Assembly (NCBI RefSeq): GCF_023147505.1
Contig: NZ_JAHXPB010000013.1
Coordinates: 1-36,827 of the forward strand
DNA: 36,827 nucleotides
Direction: 5' to 3'
Origin: Brevundimonas sp. EYE_349
Lineage (GTDB): Bacteria; Pseudomonadota; Alphaproteobacteria; Caulobacterales; Caulobacteraceae
A program made the translations under genes and the position numbers. Of the stretch, positions 15,186 through 23,668 are shown piece by piece. Under the pieces are notes generated by a model. The model did not search any database. It was not told the DNA's origin and was given only the letters and a program-made list of their open reading frames with translations. Within the stretch, counting starts at the first letter, position 1. Every line of letters begins with the position of its first letter.

Positions 15186-16240
15186 GAATAGGCCCGCGGC
15201 ACCCGCGGCGTGATCGAGGTCAGCAGCTCATAGCTGATGGTCCCGGCCGCCGCCGCCGCATCGTCCAGAAGGCGGTTCGGTCCGAACAGTTCGACCGGAT
15301 CGCCCACGGCGACGTCCAGGCCGGTGATGTCCACCGCGCAGACATCCATCGACACGCGGCCCAGCAGGGGGCGCGTCTCGTCGGCGACGAAGACCGCGCC
15401 GGTGGGGGAATAGGCGCGCAGCAGACCGTCGGCGTATCCCGCCGCCACCGTGGCGATGCGGATCGAACGGTCGGCGACATAGCCCTGGGAATAGCCGACG
15501 CTTTCGCCCGCCGGCACGTCACGGACCTGAAGCACGCGCGCGGTCAAGGTGGCGACGGCGGCGATGCGCGCATCGGGCCGCCCCTCGGGTCCGCCGCCAT
15601 ACAGGCATATGCCTGGCCGCACCGCGTCGAAGGCGAAATCCGCCCCCAGGAAACAACCGCTGGAGTTGGCGAAGGATTGGACCGCGCCGGGATAGCGACC
15701 GACCACGCCGGCGAACAGGTCACGCTGGCGCCGGTTCATCGGATTGGCCGGTTCGTCCGCGCAGGCTAAATGGGTCAAGACCAGCGCCAGGCCGTCGAAC
15801 ATCTCGGGCGCATCCTCGGGGCGGAGGCCCAGCCGGTTCATGCCGGTGTCGATCTGCAAGCCGCACGTCCCACCGCCGGCCGCTGTCCAGGTCTGCATCT
15901 GGGCGGGATGGTTCAGCACCGGCCGCAGGTCGGCCGCCTTCAGAGCCTGAGCCTCGCCCTCGCGACAGCCGTCCAGCACATAGATGATCGGCCCGCCCGC
16001 GCCCTGCGGCCCCAGCGCGGATCGCAGCCGCAGCCCCTCGGCCGCGCGCGCCACGAAGAAGGTGTCGGCCCCCTCGGCCATCAGCCGCTGCGCCACGGCC
16101 TGCGCCCCCAGGCCGTAGCCGTCCGCCTTGACCACCGGATGCACCGGCAGGCCGCTGACCTGGCCCAGGGTGCGATAATTGCGGGCCAGGGCGTCCAGAT
16201 CGACGGACAGGAGGGCAGGGGCGGTGATCGGGTCGCGCAT
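15179..16240 (-). CDS. alr: Alanine racemase (353 aa)
   Basis: Alr interconverts L- and D-alanine with pyridoxal phosphate, supplying D-alanine for peptidoglycan. The PLP-binding lysine is K38 in VVKADGYGLGA. Downstream blocks are 'QIDTGMNRLGL', the GYSQGY strand bearing the second catalytic tyrosine, and 'GRVSMDVCAVDIT'. Length is typical for the family (about 350-370). The ATG at 16240 places SVDLDALARNY at the N-terminus as in other members; the longer frame to 16417 has a non-homologous leader. It lies between dnaB and radA in the conserved minus-strand order, separated from dnaB by a PhyH gene. Confidence 0.94.
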   Translation of the reverse strand: MRDPITAPALLSVDLDALARNYRTLGQVSGLPVHPVVKADGYGLGAQAVAQRLMAEGADTFFVARAAEGLRLRSALGPQGAGGPIIYVLDGCREGEAQALKAADLRPVLNHPAQMQTWTAAGGGTCGLQIDTGMNRLGLRPEDAPEMFDGLALVLTHLACADEPANPMNRRQRDLFAGVVGRYPGAVQSFANSSGCFLGADFAFDAVRPGICLYGGGPEGRPDARIAAVATLTARVLQVRDVPAGESVGYSQGYVADRSIRIATVAAGYADGLLRAYSPTGAVFVADETRPLLGRVSMDVCAVDITGLDVAVGDPVELFGPNRLLDDAAAAAGTISYELLTSITPRVPRAYSQ

Positions 16241-16316
16241 CAGGCTCTTATGCGCCAATGCCGCCCTGATGGAAGCCCCGAGCGGGTGACGAGACCAGAG
16301 GGGTTGTCGATTGGAC

Positions 16317-17036
16317 CTAGACGCCCAGCCACTGAAGGCCGCCGGGCAGATCGTCGGCGGAATAGTCGATCTGCAACACCCTGCGCCTATCAGGCGTGTC
16401 GGCGGCGTTGGAGGCATGCAGGATTGGGGTGGAGTAAAGCCAGACGTCGCCCGCCTCGGCGTCGCAAGCCACGACCCCGCACGCCTGAACGATCTCGTCT
16501 ATGCGGTCGATGGGCAGGCGGCCTTTTAGGTGCGATCCCGGCGCGATCAAAAGCGGAGCGTTGCCCGCCGGCACGTGATCCAGATGAACCCTGACCGTGA
16601 CCATGCGGGCCAAGAGGTCGAAAGGCGGTGCGACGTGCTGCATCCCCGCCTTGGTCGACCACGGGCCAAAGCCGGGGGTATCCTCTCGCGCCTTGACGCA
16701 GATCGTGCGGTCCTGATGCCAACCCAGCGCCCAGTTATTCGCGGCGGATTTGTCAAAGAGCACGGCGCGGACCGGACGGGCCGCTTGGCCGAGCGTCTGC
16801 GCGGCGAGAGAGCCAATGGCGCCATCCCGACCTAATGCCCCTCTTAAGGCTTTGGCGTTCTGAATGCGAACGCCGGCCTGATCCTTGGGCAGGGCGGCCA
16901 GAGCCGTTTCGATGTCATGCAGATGGTGCGAGACGGCGGCCCGGCGGCGTTCGGCGCCGTCCGGCCCCAGCGTCAGCGTGTCCGCCCGAGCGGCGGCGTT
17001 CACATCCCTATTCGTAGCTGACTTCTTCATAGCCAT
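16317..17036 (-). CDS. Phytanoyl-CoA dioxygenase (PhyH) family protein (239 aa)
   Basis: This is an iron(II)/2-oxoglutarate-dependent oxygenase of the PhyH family. The metal facial triad is H107 and D109 (GWHQD) with H207 (PILHAS); R218/R219 in DRRRVLQIDYS would bind 2-oxoglutarate. 'APGSHLKGRL' near 165-174 is another family landmark. Substrates range over lipids, ectoine and antibiotics, and none is suggested by the neighbours. ATG 17036 overlaps the end of dnaB by 29 bases; the ATG at 17030 is equally possible. Overlap with an essential replication gene implies co-transcription with dnaB. It is extra to the common dnaB-alr order. Confidence 0.83.
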   Translation of the reverse strand: MAMKKSATNRDVNAAARADTLTLGPDGAERRRAAVSHHLHDIETALAALPKDQAGVRIQNAKALRGALGRDGAIGSLAAQTLGQAARPVRAVLFDKSAANNWALGWHQDRTICVKAREDTPGFGPWSTKAGMQHVAPPFDLLARMVTVRVHLDHVPAGNAPLLIAPGSHLKGRLPIDRIDEIVQACGVVACDAEAGDVWLYSTPILHASNAADTPDRRRVLQIDYSADDLPGGLQWLGV

Positions 17037-18495
17037 GCGCCAGGTTGCCGAAGCGGACGGTGTCGGCGTCGAAGGCCAGTTTGACGATGCCGATGGGGCC
17101 GTGGCGCTGCTTGCCGATGACGACCTCGGCCTGGCCCTGCAGGCGGTCCATGTCCTGCTGCCATTGCAGGTGTTCCTCGGTGCCCTCTCTGGGCTCGGCC
17201 CGGCCCAGGTAGTAGCTTTCGCGATAGACGAACATCACGCAGTCGGCGTCCTGCTCGATCGACCCAGATTCACGCAGGTCGGACAGTTGCGGGCGCTTGT
17301 CGTCGCGCTGTTCGACCTGACGCGACAACTGCGACAGGGCGATGATCGGCACGGACAGCTCCTTGGCCAGGGCCTTCAGGCCGCCGGTGATCTCGGACAC
17401 CTCCTGCACCCGGTTCTTCTGGCTGTTCTCGCCGGTGGTCACCAGTTGCAGGTAGTCGACGATGATAAGATCGAGACCATGCTCCATCCGCTTCAAGCGA
17501 CGCGCGCGGGCGGCCAGCTTGGAGATGGACAGGCCGCCGGTGGCGTCGATGTAGAGGGGACTTTCTCCGATCTCGACCGCCGCATCGCGCAGCTTGCCGA
17601 AGTCCGAGGCGTCGATCTCGCCCTTGCGCAGCTTGTCCGACGATACGCCCGAGGCGTCGGCCAGAATACGCATGGCCAGCTGTTCGGCGCTCATTTCCAG
17701 AGAATAGAAGGCGACGACCCCGCCGTTGACGGTCTTGCGCCCCTCCGGCGTCGGCTCCCACTGATAGGCGCGGGCCACGTTGAAGGCCATGTTGGTGGCC
17801 AGCGCCGTCTTGCCCATCGACGGACGACCGGCCAGGATCAGAAGGTCGGACGGGTGCAGACCGCCCAGCTTGCGGTCCAGATCGTTTAGGCCGGTCGCCA
17901 GACCCGCCAGCTTGCCGTCGCGCTGATAGGCTTCGGCCGCCATCTGCACGGCGCCGGACAGGGCGTGCGAGAAGCTGACGAAGCCGGACGAGGGCTTGCC
18001 CGTCTCGGCCAGGGAATAGAGGGTCTGTTCGGCCTGTTCGATCTGTTCGTCGGCGGGCGTCTCCGGGTTGGGCGCCTCCTTGATGATCTCGCCGCCGATG
18101 CGGATCAGGTCGCGTCGCAGCGCCAGGTCATAGACGACCCGCGCGTAGTCGGGGGCGTTGGCGGCGGGGGGCGCCCGGTCCACCAGGTCGGCGAGGTAAC
18201 GCAGGCCGCCGAACTCCTGGAACGCGGGGTCCTGCTTGAACCGCTCCATCAGAATGGTCGGTTCGGCCAGCATGCCCTGGCGGATGTGATCCTCGATCGC
18301 GTCGTACAGACGCTGGTGGAAGGGCTCGTAGAAATGCGATCCGCGCAGGCGGTCGCTCAGCCGTTCGAACACGGCGTTGTCGAACATCAGCGAGCCCAGC
18401 AGCGCCTGCTCGGCTTCCAGATTGTGCGGCATCGAACTGACGCCGCCGGTTTCCATGGGCGAGGACGAGAAGGGCATGGGGGCGAAGGCGTTCAT
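17008..18495 (-). CDS. dnaB: Replicative DNA helicase DnaB (495 aa)
   Basis: DnaB is the hexameric 5'-3' helicase that unwinds DNA at the replication fork. The N-terminal domain begins at HNLEAEQALLGSLM (residues 24-37). The RecA-like motor domain follows, with Walker A GRPSMGKT at 223-230, Walker B 'LDLIIVDYLQL', and LSQLSRQVEQR and 'DLRESGSIEQDADCV' further on. Length is typical (470-500). ATG 18495 is well placed for the N-terminal domain; the first 20 residues are a flexible Ser/Met-rich leader. The downstream PhyH gene overlaps its 3' end. The promoter should lie in 18496-18623. Confidence 0.97.
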   Translation of the reverse strand: MNAFAPMPFSSSPMETGGVSSMPHNLEAEQALLGSLMFDNAVFERLSDRLRGSHFYEPFHQRLYDAIEDHIRQGMLAEPTILMERFKQDPAFQEFGGLRYLADLVDRAPPAANAPDYARVVYDLALRRDLIRIGGEIIKEAPNPETPADEQIEQAEQTLYSLAETGKPSSGFVSFSHALSGAVQMAAEAYQRDGKLAGLATGLNDLDRKLGGLHPSDLLILAGRPSMGKTALATNMAFNVARAYQWEPTPEGRKTVNGGVVAFYSLEMSAEQLAMRILADASGVSSDKLRKGEIDASDFGKLRDAAVEIGESPLYIDATGGLSISKLAARARRLKRMEHGLDLIIVDYLQLVTTGENSQKNRVQEVSEITGGLKALAKELSVPIIALSQLSRQVEQRDDKRPQLSDLRESGSIEQDADCVMFVYRESYYLGRAEPREGTEEHLQWQQDMDRLQGQAEVVIGKQRHGPIGIVKLAFDADTVRFGNLAHGYEEVSYE

Positions 18496-18623
18496 CGATT
18501 AACGCTTTAGCCCTCTCACACGCCTGCGTCAGACCGGGACGCCGCCAGCGTCGTGGACAGATCGTCCCGGCTGGGGACGAACCGGAATTCCTCAATGGTA
18601 GCTTGTCAGCAGAAGGTCCGCCG

Positions 18624-19004
18624 TTAGCGACACGGATAGTCCGCCGCCATCCATTCTCGCATCGCCTGGGTCACAGTGATGCTTCGCCGCGCTGGCGGAA
18701 TGGCGTTGAAGCGGGTCAGGATCTGGTCTGGCGAGAAACCGACCTTTTCGGGCATGCAGGTGGCTGGGGGACGGCCGGCCGCCGTGGCTGCGGCTTGCTC
18801 GGCCCGCACAGTGCGAGCGGCGCTGCGGAACTCGGCCATCAGCCGGCGCGTGTCGGCGCGCAGCAGAGCCGTGGGATTCTGAGGAATGCGGTTAGCGGTG
18901 GTCACGAACTCCTGCACCGTCATGGACTGCATCGCCATGGCCTGCATGGCGTTGGCTGTTAGCGAAAGCGCCAAGGCCCCCGCCGCAATCGTTCTGATCT
19001 TCAT
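18624..19004 (-). CDS. Small exported hypothetical protein (126 aa)
   Basis: The N-terminus MKIRTIAAGALALSLTANAMQAMA is a Sec signal peptide with likely cleavage after residue 24. The mature part begins with 'MTVQEFVTTANRI', then a helix-rich region. It holds two cysteines, one in 'PPATCMPEKVGF' and one at the very end (DYPCR), which could form a disulphide in the periplasm. I know similar unnamed proteins from Caulobacterales and sphingomonads but no function. ATG 19004 is preferred over 19037 because it starts the signal peptide. It stands between the TonB-receptor terminator and dnaB and is likely a single-gene unit. Confidence 0.65.
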   Translation of the reverse strand: MKIRTIAAGALALSLTANAMQAMAMQSMTVQEFVTTANRIPQNPTALLRADTRRLMAEFRSAARTVRAEQAAATAAGRPPATCMPEKVGFSPDQILTRFNAIPPARRSITVTQAMREWMAADYPCR

Positions 19005-19101
19005 ATCGGGCCCCGTAGGTTGAAGGCGAAGCTTCACCTTTCATCTGTGGCGCAATCAGGGCGAGAGGTGGCGCACAACTAAAACGGTCCCCAATCGAAG
19101 A

Positions 19102-19127
19102 AAAGGGCGCTCCGAAGAGCGCCCTTT
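19102..19127 (-). terminator. Intrinsic terminator of the TonB-receptor gene
   Basis: A perfect 8-base-pair GC stem, GGGCGCTC (19105-19112) with GAGCGCCC (19117-19124), closes a four-base loop. On the minus strand the loop reads as a stable UUCG tetraloop and the stem is followed by TTTTC. A-T pairs extend the stem by up to three bases. It lies 28 bases past the receptor stop codon and separates the receptor gene from the small exported protein gene. Confidence 0.85.
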
Positions 19128-19154
19128 CCCGTCTGATCGTTCAGCTTCGAGCGA

Positions 19155-21605
19155 TCACCACTTCAGCGCGATGCGGCCGTAAACGAACCGTCCGTTGAAG
19201 CCGTAGGGCGAGAAGTTGGAGAAGGGGAAGGCGCCGGAGGTGTTGTTGGCCCGTTGGATCTGGCGCGGGTATTCGTCCAGCACATTGTCCGCGCCGACCG
19301 CGAGGGTCAGGCGGTCGTTCAGGGCGTAGCGGGCCTCGACATCGACGACCAGGCCGACGCCCAGTTGCAGGTCCGTGGCCTCTGTCGCGCCCGGCGCCAG
19401 GACGTCGCCATAGCCGGTGGCGCGGAAGGTGCCGCCCAGCTTGCCGCGCGTCCAGTCGGTCTGGAACACGGTCTTCCACGGCGGGGTGCCTTCCTCGAAG
19501 CGCAGGGTGGCCTGGCGCGCGAACAGGGAGGCCGGCGTCGGCAGGATGCCCGAACGGGTCTGCGGCGTCTTGGTCACGTCGAAGTCGTTGACGTTGGCCG
19601 CCAGGGTGAAGTCCAGCGAGCCGACGTCGGACAGCACCCGGTAACGCGCGACCACATCAAGCCCCGTCGTCTCGGTGTCGACGCCGTTGATGAAGAAGCG
19701 GGCGGCGGTGGCGCCATAGGGCTGCAGCAGGTCGAAGATGGCGCGGGCGTTGCTGCCCGCCGCCGCCGTGGCGCTGCCGGTCAGGGTTTCGGACAGGATG
19801 ATCCGATCCTTGATGTCGATGCGATAGGCGTCGGCCGTCAGCTCGAACGCGCCTTTGCGATAGACCAGACCCAGCGAATAGTTGGTCGAGGTCTCGGCCT
19901 CCAGCGGCGTGCCGCCCAGGGCCGCGCCCACCGGGCTGACGGACGGGAAGGTGCCGGTCTCATAGGGCACGTTGTTGATGTAGAGGATCGCCGTCTGGGT
20001 GAAATACTGCTGTTGCAGGCTGGGCGCCCGGAAGCCGGTCGAGACCGCGCCACGCACCGCGAAGGCCGGCGTGAAATCGTAGCGCGCCGCGATCTTGCCC
20101 GAGACGTTGTCGCCGAAGTCGGAATAGTCCTCGTAACGGACCGCCGCCGAGGCGGTGAAGTTCTCGAACAGTTCGCCTTCCAGATCGACATAGACGCCGA
20201 CGTTGTTCCGGTCCTTGTCGACCACATTGGCGGGGGTGAAGCCGGTGAAGCCGCGCGAGCCCCAGTTAAGGTCCGTGCCGTTGACGTTGAGGAAGGTCCC
20301 GCGCTGATAGGAGCCCGGTTCGCCTGCGCCGATCTGATAGGACTCACGGCGCGCCTCCAGCCCGAAGGCGACGTTCAGCGGGCCATACAGGCCGACGTCG
20401 TAGCCGCGGCTGGCGTCGATGCCGAAGACCAGTTGATCGTAGGTCAGAGAACCCGCGTAGAACTTGGTCGGCGAGGTCGGCCCAAGCGACGGATTCAGGG
20501 TGTTTTCGGCGTCGAACCTGATCTCGTTCTTGCCGTAGCCGAGGTTGACGTCGATGTCGAAACCGCCCGCCTGACCCTTCAGACCGCCAGTGGCCGTCCA
20601 GTCCGTGGTGTCGGTCAGAATGTAGGGCAGATAGCCGTTGGGATAGACGCGGCCCGAGGCGTAGGCGGGGTTCTGGGCGTTGTCGGTCGGCGTGCGGTAG
20701 AAGGCGGCCGCCGAGGCGTCTCGCGTCTGATACCCGACCCAGCCATAGGCTTCCCAACCGGCGCCCAGCGGCTTGCCGGCGTTCAGATAGATGGCCAGAT
20801 CCTCGGATTCGGGGTCGCCCTGGCCGCCGCGCACCTCGGCGGGGGTGAAGCGGGGGTCGATGTCGCTGCGGTTGGTGCGGGCGCGGTCGCGATACTCGAC
20901 CGAAGCGGTCAGGAAGCCGTCGGAGCCCAGACCGAAGCCTTGCCAGCCCGCGACCGTCAGGGCCTCGCCGTCGCTGATGTCCTTGCCGCCGCCGTAGAAG
21001 CCGGTGAAGTCGGTCAGATAGCCGCCGTAGGTGACGCTGGCGCCGCCGCCGCTGGAAGCCTGGCGCAGGCGCAGGTTCAGCACCCCGGCGATGGCGTCCG
21101 ATCCGTACTGGGCCGCTGCGCCGTCACGGAGCACTTCGATACGCTCAATGGCCGTTGAAGGGATGGCGTTCAGATCGACGGCGGCCGAACCGCGTCCAAC
21201 CGAGCCGTTGGTGTTGACCAGGGCCGTGGCGTGACGGCGGACGCCGTTGACCAGCACCAGGGTCTGATCCGGCCCCTGGCCGCGCAGGGTCGCCGGGCGG
21301 ATCGAGTCGGTGCCGTCGGTGGCGGAGGGGCGCGGGAAGTTCAGGGCCGGGACGCTGGCGGCCAACTGGGTGGCCAGTTCGGTCGAGCCGCGCTGCTGCA
21401 GGGCCTCGGCGGTGACCACATCGACGGGCGCGACGGAGTCGAGTCTCGACCGGCCCGCGACGCGGGTGCCGGTGACGACGATGTCGTCGACGTTGTCAGC
21501 CTGGGGCTGTTGCTGGGCCAGGGCGGGCGTGGCGGTCATCAGGGCGAAGGCCGAGGCCGTGATCAGCAGGGCGGAGGCGGAAGTCTGTAAGGTTGGGCGG
21601 CGCAT
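19155..21605 (-). CDS. TonB-dependent receptor (816 aa)
   Basis: This is an outer-membrane gated channel that imports a scarce substrate using TonB energy. A signal peptide ends at TPALA (residue 30). The TonB box lies in DDIVVTGTR (about 40-48). The plug domain follows ('TLRGQGPDQTLVLVNGVRR', 'IERIEVLRDGAAAQYGSDAIAGVLNL'), then a long beta-barrel ending in the aromatic C-terminal strand FVYGRIALKW required for barrel insertion. The substrate is not predictable: there is no siderophore, sugar or B12 gene nearby. AGGA lies about nine bases before the ATG. A 540-base leader region precedes it and a good terminator follows. Confidence 0.93.
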   Translation of the reverse strand: MRRPTLQTSASALLITASAFALMTATPALAQQQPQADNVDDIVVTGTRVAGRSRLDSVAPVDVVTAEALQQRGSTELATQLAASVPALNFPRPSATDGTDSIRPATLRGQGPDQTLVLVNGVRRHATALVNTNGSVGRGSAAVDLNAIPSTAIERIEVLRDGAAAQYGSDAIAGVLNLRLRQASSGGGASVTYGGYLTDFTGFYGGGKDISDGEALTVAGWQGFGLGSDGFLTASVEYRDRARTNRSDIDPRFTPAEVRGGQGDPESEDLAIYLNAGKPLGAGWEAYGWVGYQTRDASAAAFYRTPTDNAQNPAYASGRVYPNGYLPYILTDTTDWTATGGLKGQAGGFDIDVNLGYGKNEIRFDAENTLNPSLGPTSPTKFYAGSLTYDQLVFGIDASRGYDVGLYGPLNVAFGLEARRESYQIGAGEPGSYQRGTFLNVNGTDLNWGSRGFTGFTPANVVDKDRNNVGVYVDLEGELFENFTASAAVRYEDYSDFGDNVSGKIAARYDFTPAFAVRGAVSTGFRAPSLQQQYFTQTAILYINNVPYETGTFPSVSPVGAALGGTPLEAETSTNYSLGLVYRKGAFELTADAYRIDIKDRIILSETLTGSATAAAGSNARAIFDLLQPYGATAARFFINGVDTETTGLDVVARYRVLSDVGSLDFTLAANVNDFDVTKTPQTRSGILPTPASLFARQATLRFEEGTPPWKTVFQTDWTRGKLGGTFRATGYGDVLAPGATEATDLQLGVGLVVDVEARYALNDRLTLAVGADNVLDEYPRQIQRANNTSGAFPFSNFSPYGFNGRFVYGRIALKW

Positions 21606-22147
21606 CGAGAGAGTGTCCTGTTATTGGTCTTGGCGCGTGAGCTTTTGAGGGATGGCCTGGAGGCGACATCGGGCGTGCGGCGGCAGAAAAACTGCACGAA
21701 GACGTGGCTTGGACATTCAGAGTTCCCCAGGACGACAAGCGCGTCGCCCAATGTTCATGGCCATATCGGGGCGGATATGGGGCGGGTCAATCCGCCCGCC
21801 GGGCCATGTTTGCTGGTCGCAGCGTTCAGAAAATCTAATCCCTCGAGCAGGGCTTTGGCGATGCCGGCGTGCGGCTGACGGTATGCTGAGCATGGCGCGA
21901 ATTCTGTGACCTCCAGATCCGTGTCCAACGAACCGTCCAGTTTCCCTTAGCGAGCAAGCAATAAGGATTCCGGGCAAAAAATTACCAGGCAGATCGTTTG
22001 GGGCGATCTTCGACGAAGGTGTCGTTCGCAAAGGCGCGGCGTCAAGGTTGTTTCGTGCGTGTCACGGCACCGTCGGCGCGAGTGGCGAACAGTGTTGTAA
22101 ACTTGTCATCCTGTCGTTCGCGCATGGTCTGGCGTGGTGCGCACAGC
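21606..22147. other. Long intergenic region upstream of the TonB receptor
   Basis: About 540 bases without a convincing gene lie between the receptor start and the rplI-operon terminator. The frames here (for example 21624-21878 plus, 21717-22031 minus) are short, lack Shine-Dalgarno sites and have unstructured compositions. The stretch is less GC-rich than average around 21820-22020. It probably holds the receptor promoter and regulators. I looked on the minus strand for a cobalamin riboswitch B12 box and did not find a convincing one. A weak hairpin (GGGCGG/CCGCCC, about 21780-21800) is the only structure noted. Confidence 0.4.
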
Positions 22148-22180
22148 AAAAAGGGCGCGTCCCGTGCGGAACGCGCCCTT
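22148..22180 (-). terminator. Intrinsic terminator of the rpsF-rpsR-rplI operon
   Basis: On the minus strand AAGGGCGCGT pairs with ACGCGCCCTT across a loop of about ten bases, followed directly by TTTTTGC. The stem arms occupy 22151-22160 and 22171-22180, and the T-tract is the complement of 22148-22152. It lies about 40 bases past the rplI stop, as expected for the end of the ribosomal operon. Confidence 0.85.
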
Positions 22181-22218
22181 GATGTCTTCACCGATCCGGC
22201 CCGAGGGCCGGGCAGGGA

Positions 22219-22803
22219 TCAGGCTTCGTCGCCGAAGCCTTCCTGTTGACCGGCGCCGCCTTCGATCAGCTCCTGCGCCGATTGCTCGGCGGCCTGGCGC
22301 TCGTCGTCGAACTGGCTGCGGATCACGTCCTCGCCCTTGGCTTGGCGCTCGGCCTCGTCCATCGAGCGGGCGATGTTGATCTTGACCGTGGCGCGGACCT
22401 CGGCGTGCAGGCGAACCGGCACTTCGTGGACGCCCAGGCTCTTGATCGCCGTGTTCAGGACGACCTGCGAGCGCTCGACCTTGCCGCCTTCGGCCTGGAT
22501 GGCCTCGGCGACGTCGCGACCGGCGACCGAACCGTACAGGTGACCGGTTTCACCGGCCTGACGGATCATGACGTAGGTCTGGCCGTCGATCTTGTCGGCG
22601 ACCTTCTGTGCATCGGCCTTGTTCTTCTCGTTGCGCTGCTCGATGGCGGCGCGGTCGAGTTCGAACGCCTTCAGGTTCGCGGCGGTGGCCCGGCGGGCCT
22701 TGTCGCGCGGCAGAAGGAAGTTGCGGGCGAAGCCGTCCTTGACGGACACGACGTCGCCGATGGCGCCGAGGTTCTCGACGCGTTCCAGCAGAACGACCTT
22801 CAT
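22219..22803 (-). CDS. rplI: 50S ribosomal protein L9 (194 aa)
   Basis: L9 binds 23S rRNA near the L1 stalk. The N-terminal domain is textbook: MKVVLLERVENLGAIGD, then VKDGFARNFLLP (residues 22-33). A long central helix and the C-terminal domain ('SVAGRDVAEAI', 'GVHEVPVRLHAEV') follow. It is longer than the E. coli protein (149 aa) because of an acidic, glutamine-rich tail of about 45 residues, common in alphaproteobacteria. The start lies one base after the rpsR stop, implying translational coupling. Confidence 0.97.
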   Translation of the reverse strand: MKVVLLERVENLGAIGDVVSVKDGFARNFLLPRDKARRATAANLKAFELDRAAIEQRNEKNKADAQKVADKIDGQTYVMIRQAGETGHLYGSVAGRDVAEAIQAEGGKVERSQVVLNTAIKSLGVHEVPVRLHAEVRATVKINIARSMDEAERQAKGEDVIRSQFDDERQAAEQSAQELIEGGAGQQEGFGDEA

Positions 22804-22804
22804 C

Positions 22805-23083
22805 TTACTTCACCACGTACGGCAGGAGGGCCAGATAGCGGGCGCGCTTGATGGCCTTGGCCAGTTCGCGCTGCTTCTTCTGGGAGACGGCGGTGATGCG
22901 CGAAGGCACGATCTTGCCGCGTTCGGAGACGTAACGCTGCAGCAGCTTGACGTCCTTGTAGTCGATCTTCGGCGCATTGGCGCCCGAGAACGGGCAGACC
23001 TTGCGGCGGCGATAGAAGGGGCGGCGGCCGGCCGAGCCGGAGCCGGCCGGGGCGCCCGGGGTCGGGGCGGTGGTGTCGGTCAT
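22805..23083 (-). CDS. rpsR: 30S ribosomal protein S18 (92 aa)
   Basis: S18 binds 16S rRNA as a pair with S6 on the small-subunit platform. Conserved blocks are '[12 protein letters not shown]', '[28 protein letters not shown]' and '[19 protein letters not shown]'. A 20-residue Ala/Gly/Pro-rich N-terminal extension precedes the core, and the single zinc-type cysteine of CPFS remains. It is the middle gene of the operon, 12 bases after rpsF and one base before rplI. Confidence 0.97.
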   Translation of the reverse strand: MTDTTAPTPGAPAGSGSAGRRPFYRRRKVCPFSGANAPKIDYKDVKLLQRYVSERGKIVPSRITAVSQKKQRELAKAIKRARYLALLPYVVK

Positions 23084-23095
23084 GTTCCGGGTTCC

Positions 23096-23482
23096 TTATT
23101 CGGCGTCGGCGGCGGCGTCTTCGCGCGGGGTGCGCTCGCGCTCACGCTCGCGTTCACGCTCGCGGCGGGCCAGCAGCGGCGACAGTTCCAGGTCGAGTTC
23201 CTCGACGCGGACGGTCAGCCAGCGCAGCACGTCTTCGTTGATGCCCAGCTGACGCTCGACTTCAGCCATGGCGGCCGGAGGGGCGTCGACGGCCAGCAGC
23301 GAATAGTGAGCCTTGCGGTTCTTCTTCACGCGGTAGGTCAGGTTGCGCAGACCCCAGTATTCGATCTTGGCGACCGAGCCGCCACCGGCGACGATCAGAT
23401 CCTTGATGGTGTCGTTCAGCGCTTCGGCCTGTTGCGCCGAGATGTCCTGGCGCGTCATGACCGTGTGCTCGTAAAGAGCCAT
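23096..23482 (-). CDS. rpsF: 30S ribosomal protein S6 with Arg-Glu repeat tail (128 aa)
   Basis: S6 is the small-subunit partner of S18. '[15 protein letters not shown]', '[21 protein letters not shown]' and '[11 protein letters not shown]' are diagnostic. The core ends near residue 105 and is followed by an unusual tail of alternating Arg-Glu pairs, encoded by a hexamer repeat. ATG 23482 is chosen over the longer frame because GGGAG lies about nine bases upstream and the S6 fold starts there. It is first in rpsF-rpsR-rplI. In many bacteria the S6:S18 pair represses this operon through its leader RNA; I could not confirm such an element here. Confidence 0.96.
   Translation of the reverse strand: MALYEHTVMTRQDISAQQAEALNDTIKDLIVAGGGSVAKIEYWGLRNLTYRVKKNRKAHYSLLAVDAPPAAMAEVERQLGINEDVLRWLTVRVEELDLELSPLLARRERERERERERTPREDAAADAE
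23132..23161. repeat. Five hexamer repeats inside rpsF
   Basis: Five six-base units with one-base variations (GCGCTC, GCGCTC, ACGCTC, GCGTTC, ACGCTC) run without interruption within the 3' part of rpsF. On the coding strand they specify alternating arginine and glutamate. Such tandem hexamers can gain or lose units by slippage without breaking the frame, so tail length may vary between strains. Confidence 0.8.
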
Positions 23483-23622
23483 GCGGTAGTCTCCCTTGTG
23501 GGCGTCGGCGCGGAAACGACCGGGTAAGTCGATCTCCACGATGGCTCCTGGCGCGGCGGCCGGACCGAACGTCCAACCCTTTGGTGCTCCACGTCAGGAC
23601 CGAAGCCCTGGAAAGGCGGGGC

Positions 23623-23650
23623 CTATAGGGGAAAAGGGGCGGGGAGGCAA
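23623..23650 (-). promoter_or_regulatory. rpsF: Candidate promoter of the rpsF operon
   Basis: On the minus strand TTGCCT (23645-23650) and CTATAG (23623-23628) are separated by 16 bases. They resemble sigma-70-type -35 and -10 elements, and lie about 140 bases upstream of the rpsF ATG. This would give a leader long enough for regulation by S6:S18. The assignment is by eye only. Confidence 0.4.
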
Positions 23651-23668
23651 GGATGGCGGCGCCGACGA

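Noticed and set aside
13658..15769. A 703-residue plus-strand frame over radA, the Yip1-family gene and alr
   Set aside because: It runs antisense to radA and alr and out of frame with the Yip1-family gene, and has no recognisable motif.
19254..21158. A 634-residue plus-strand frame opposite the TonB receptor
   Set aside because: It mirrors the receptor codons and is rich in Val/Gly/Asp/Arg without structure. The receptor has signal peptide, plug and C-terminal strand.
21606..22147. Cobalamin riboswitch in front of the TonB receptor
   Set aside because: A GCCACT-like string occurs on the minus strand, but the expected B12-box sequence and pairing were not found.
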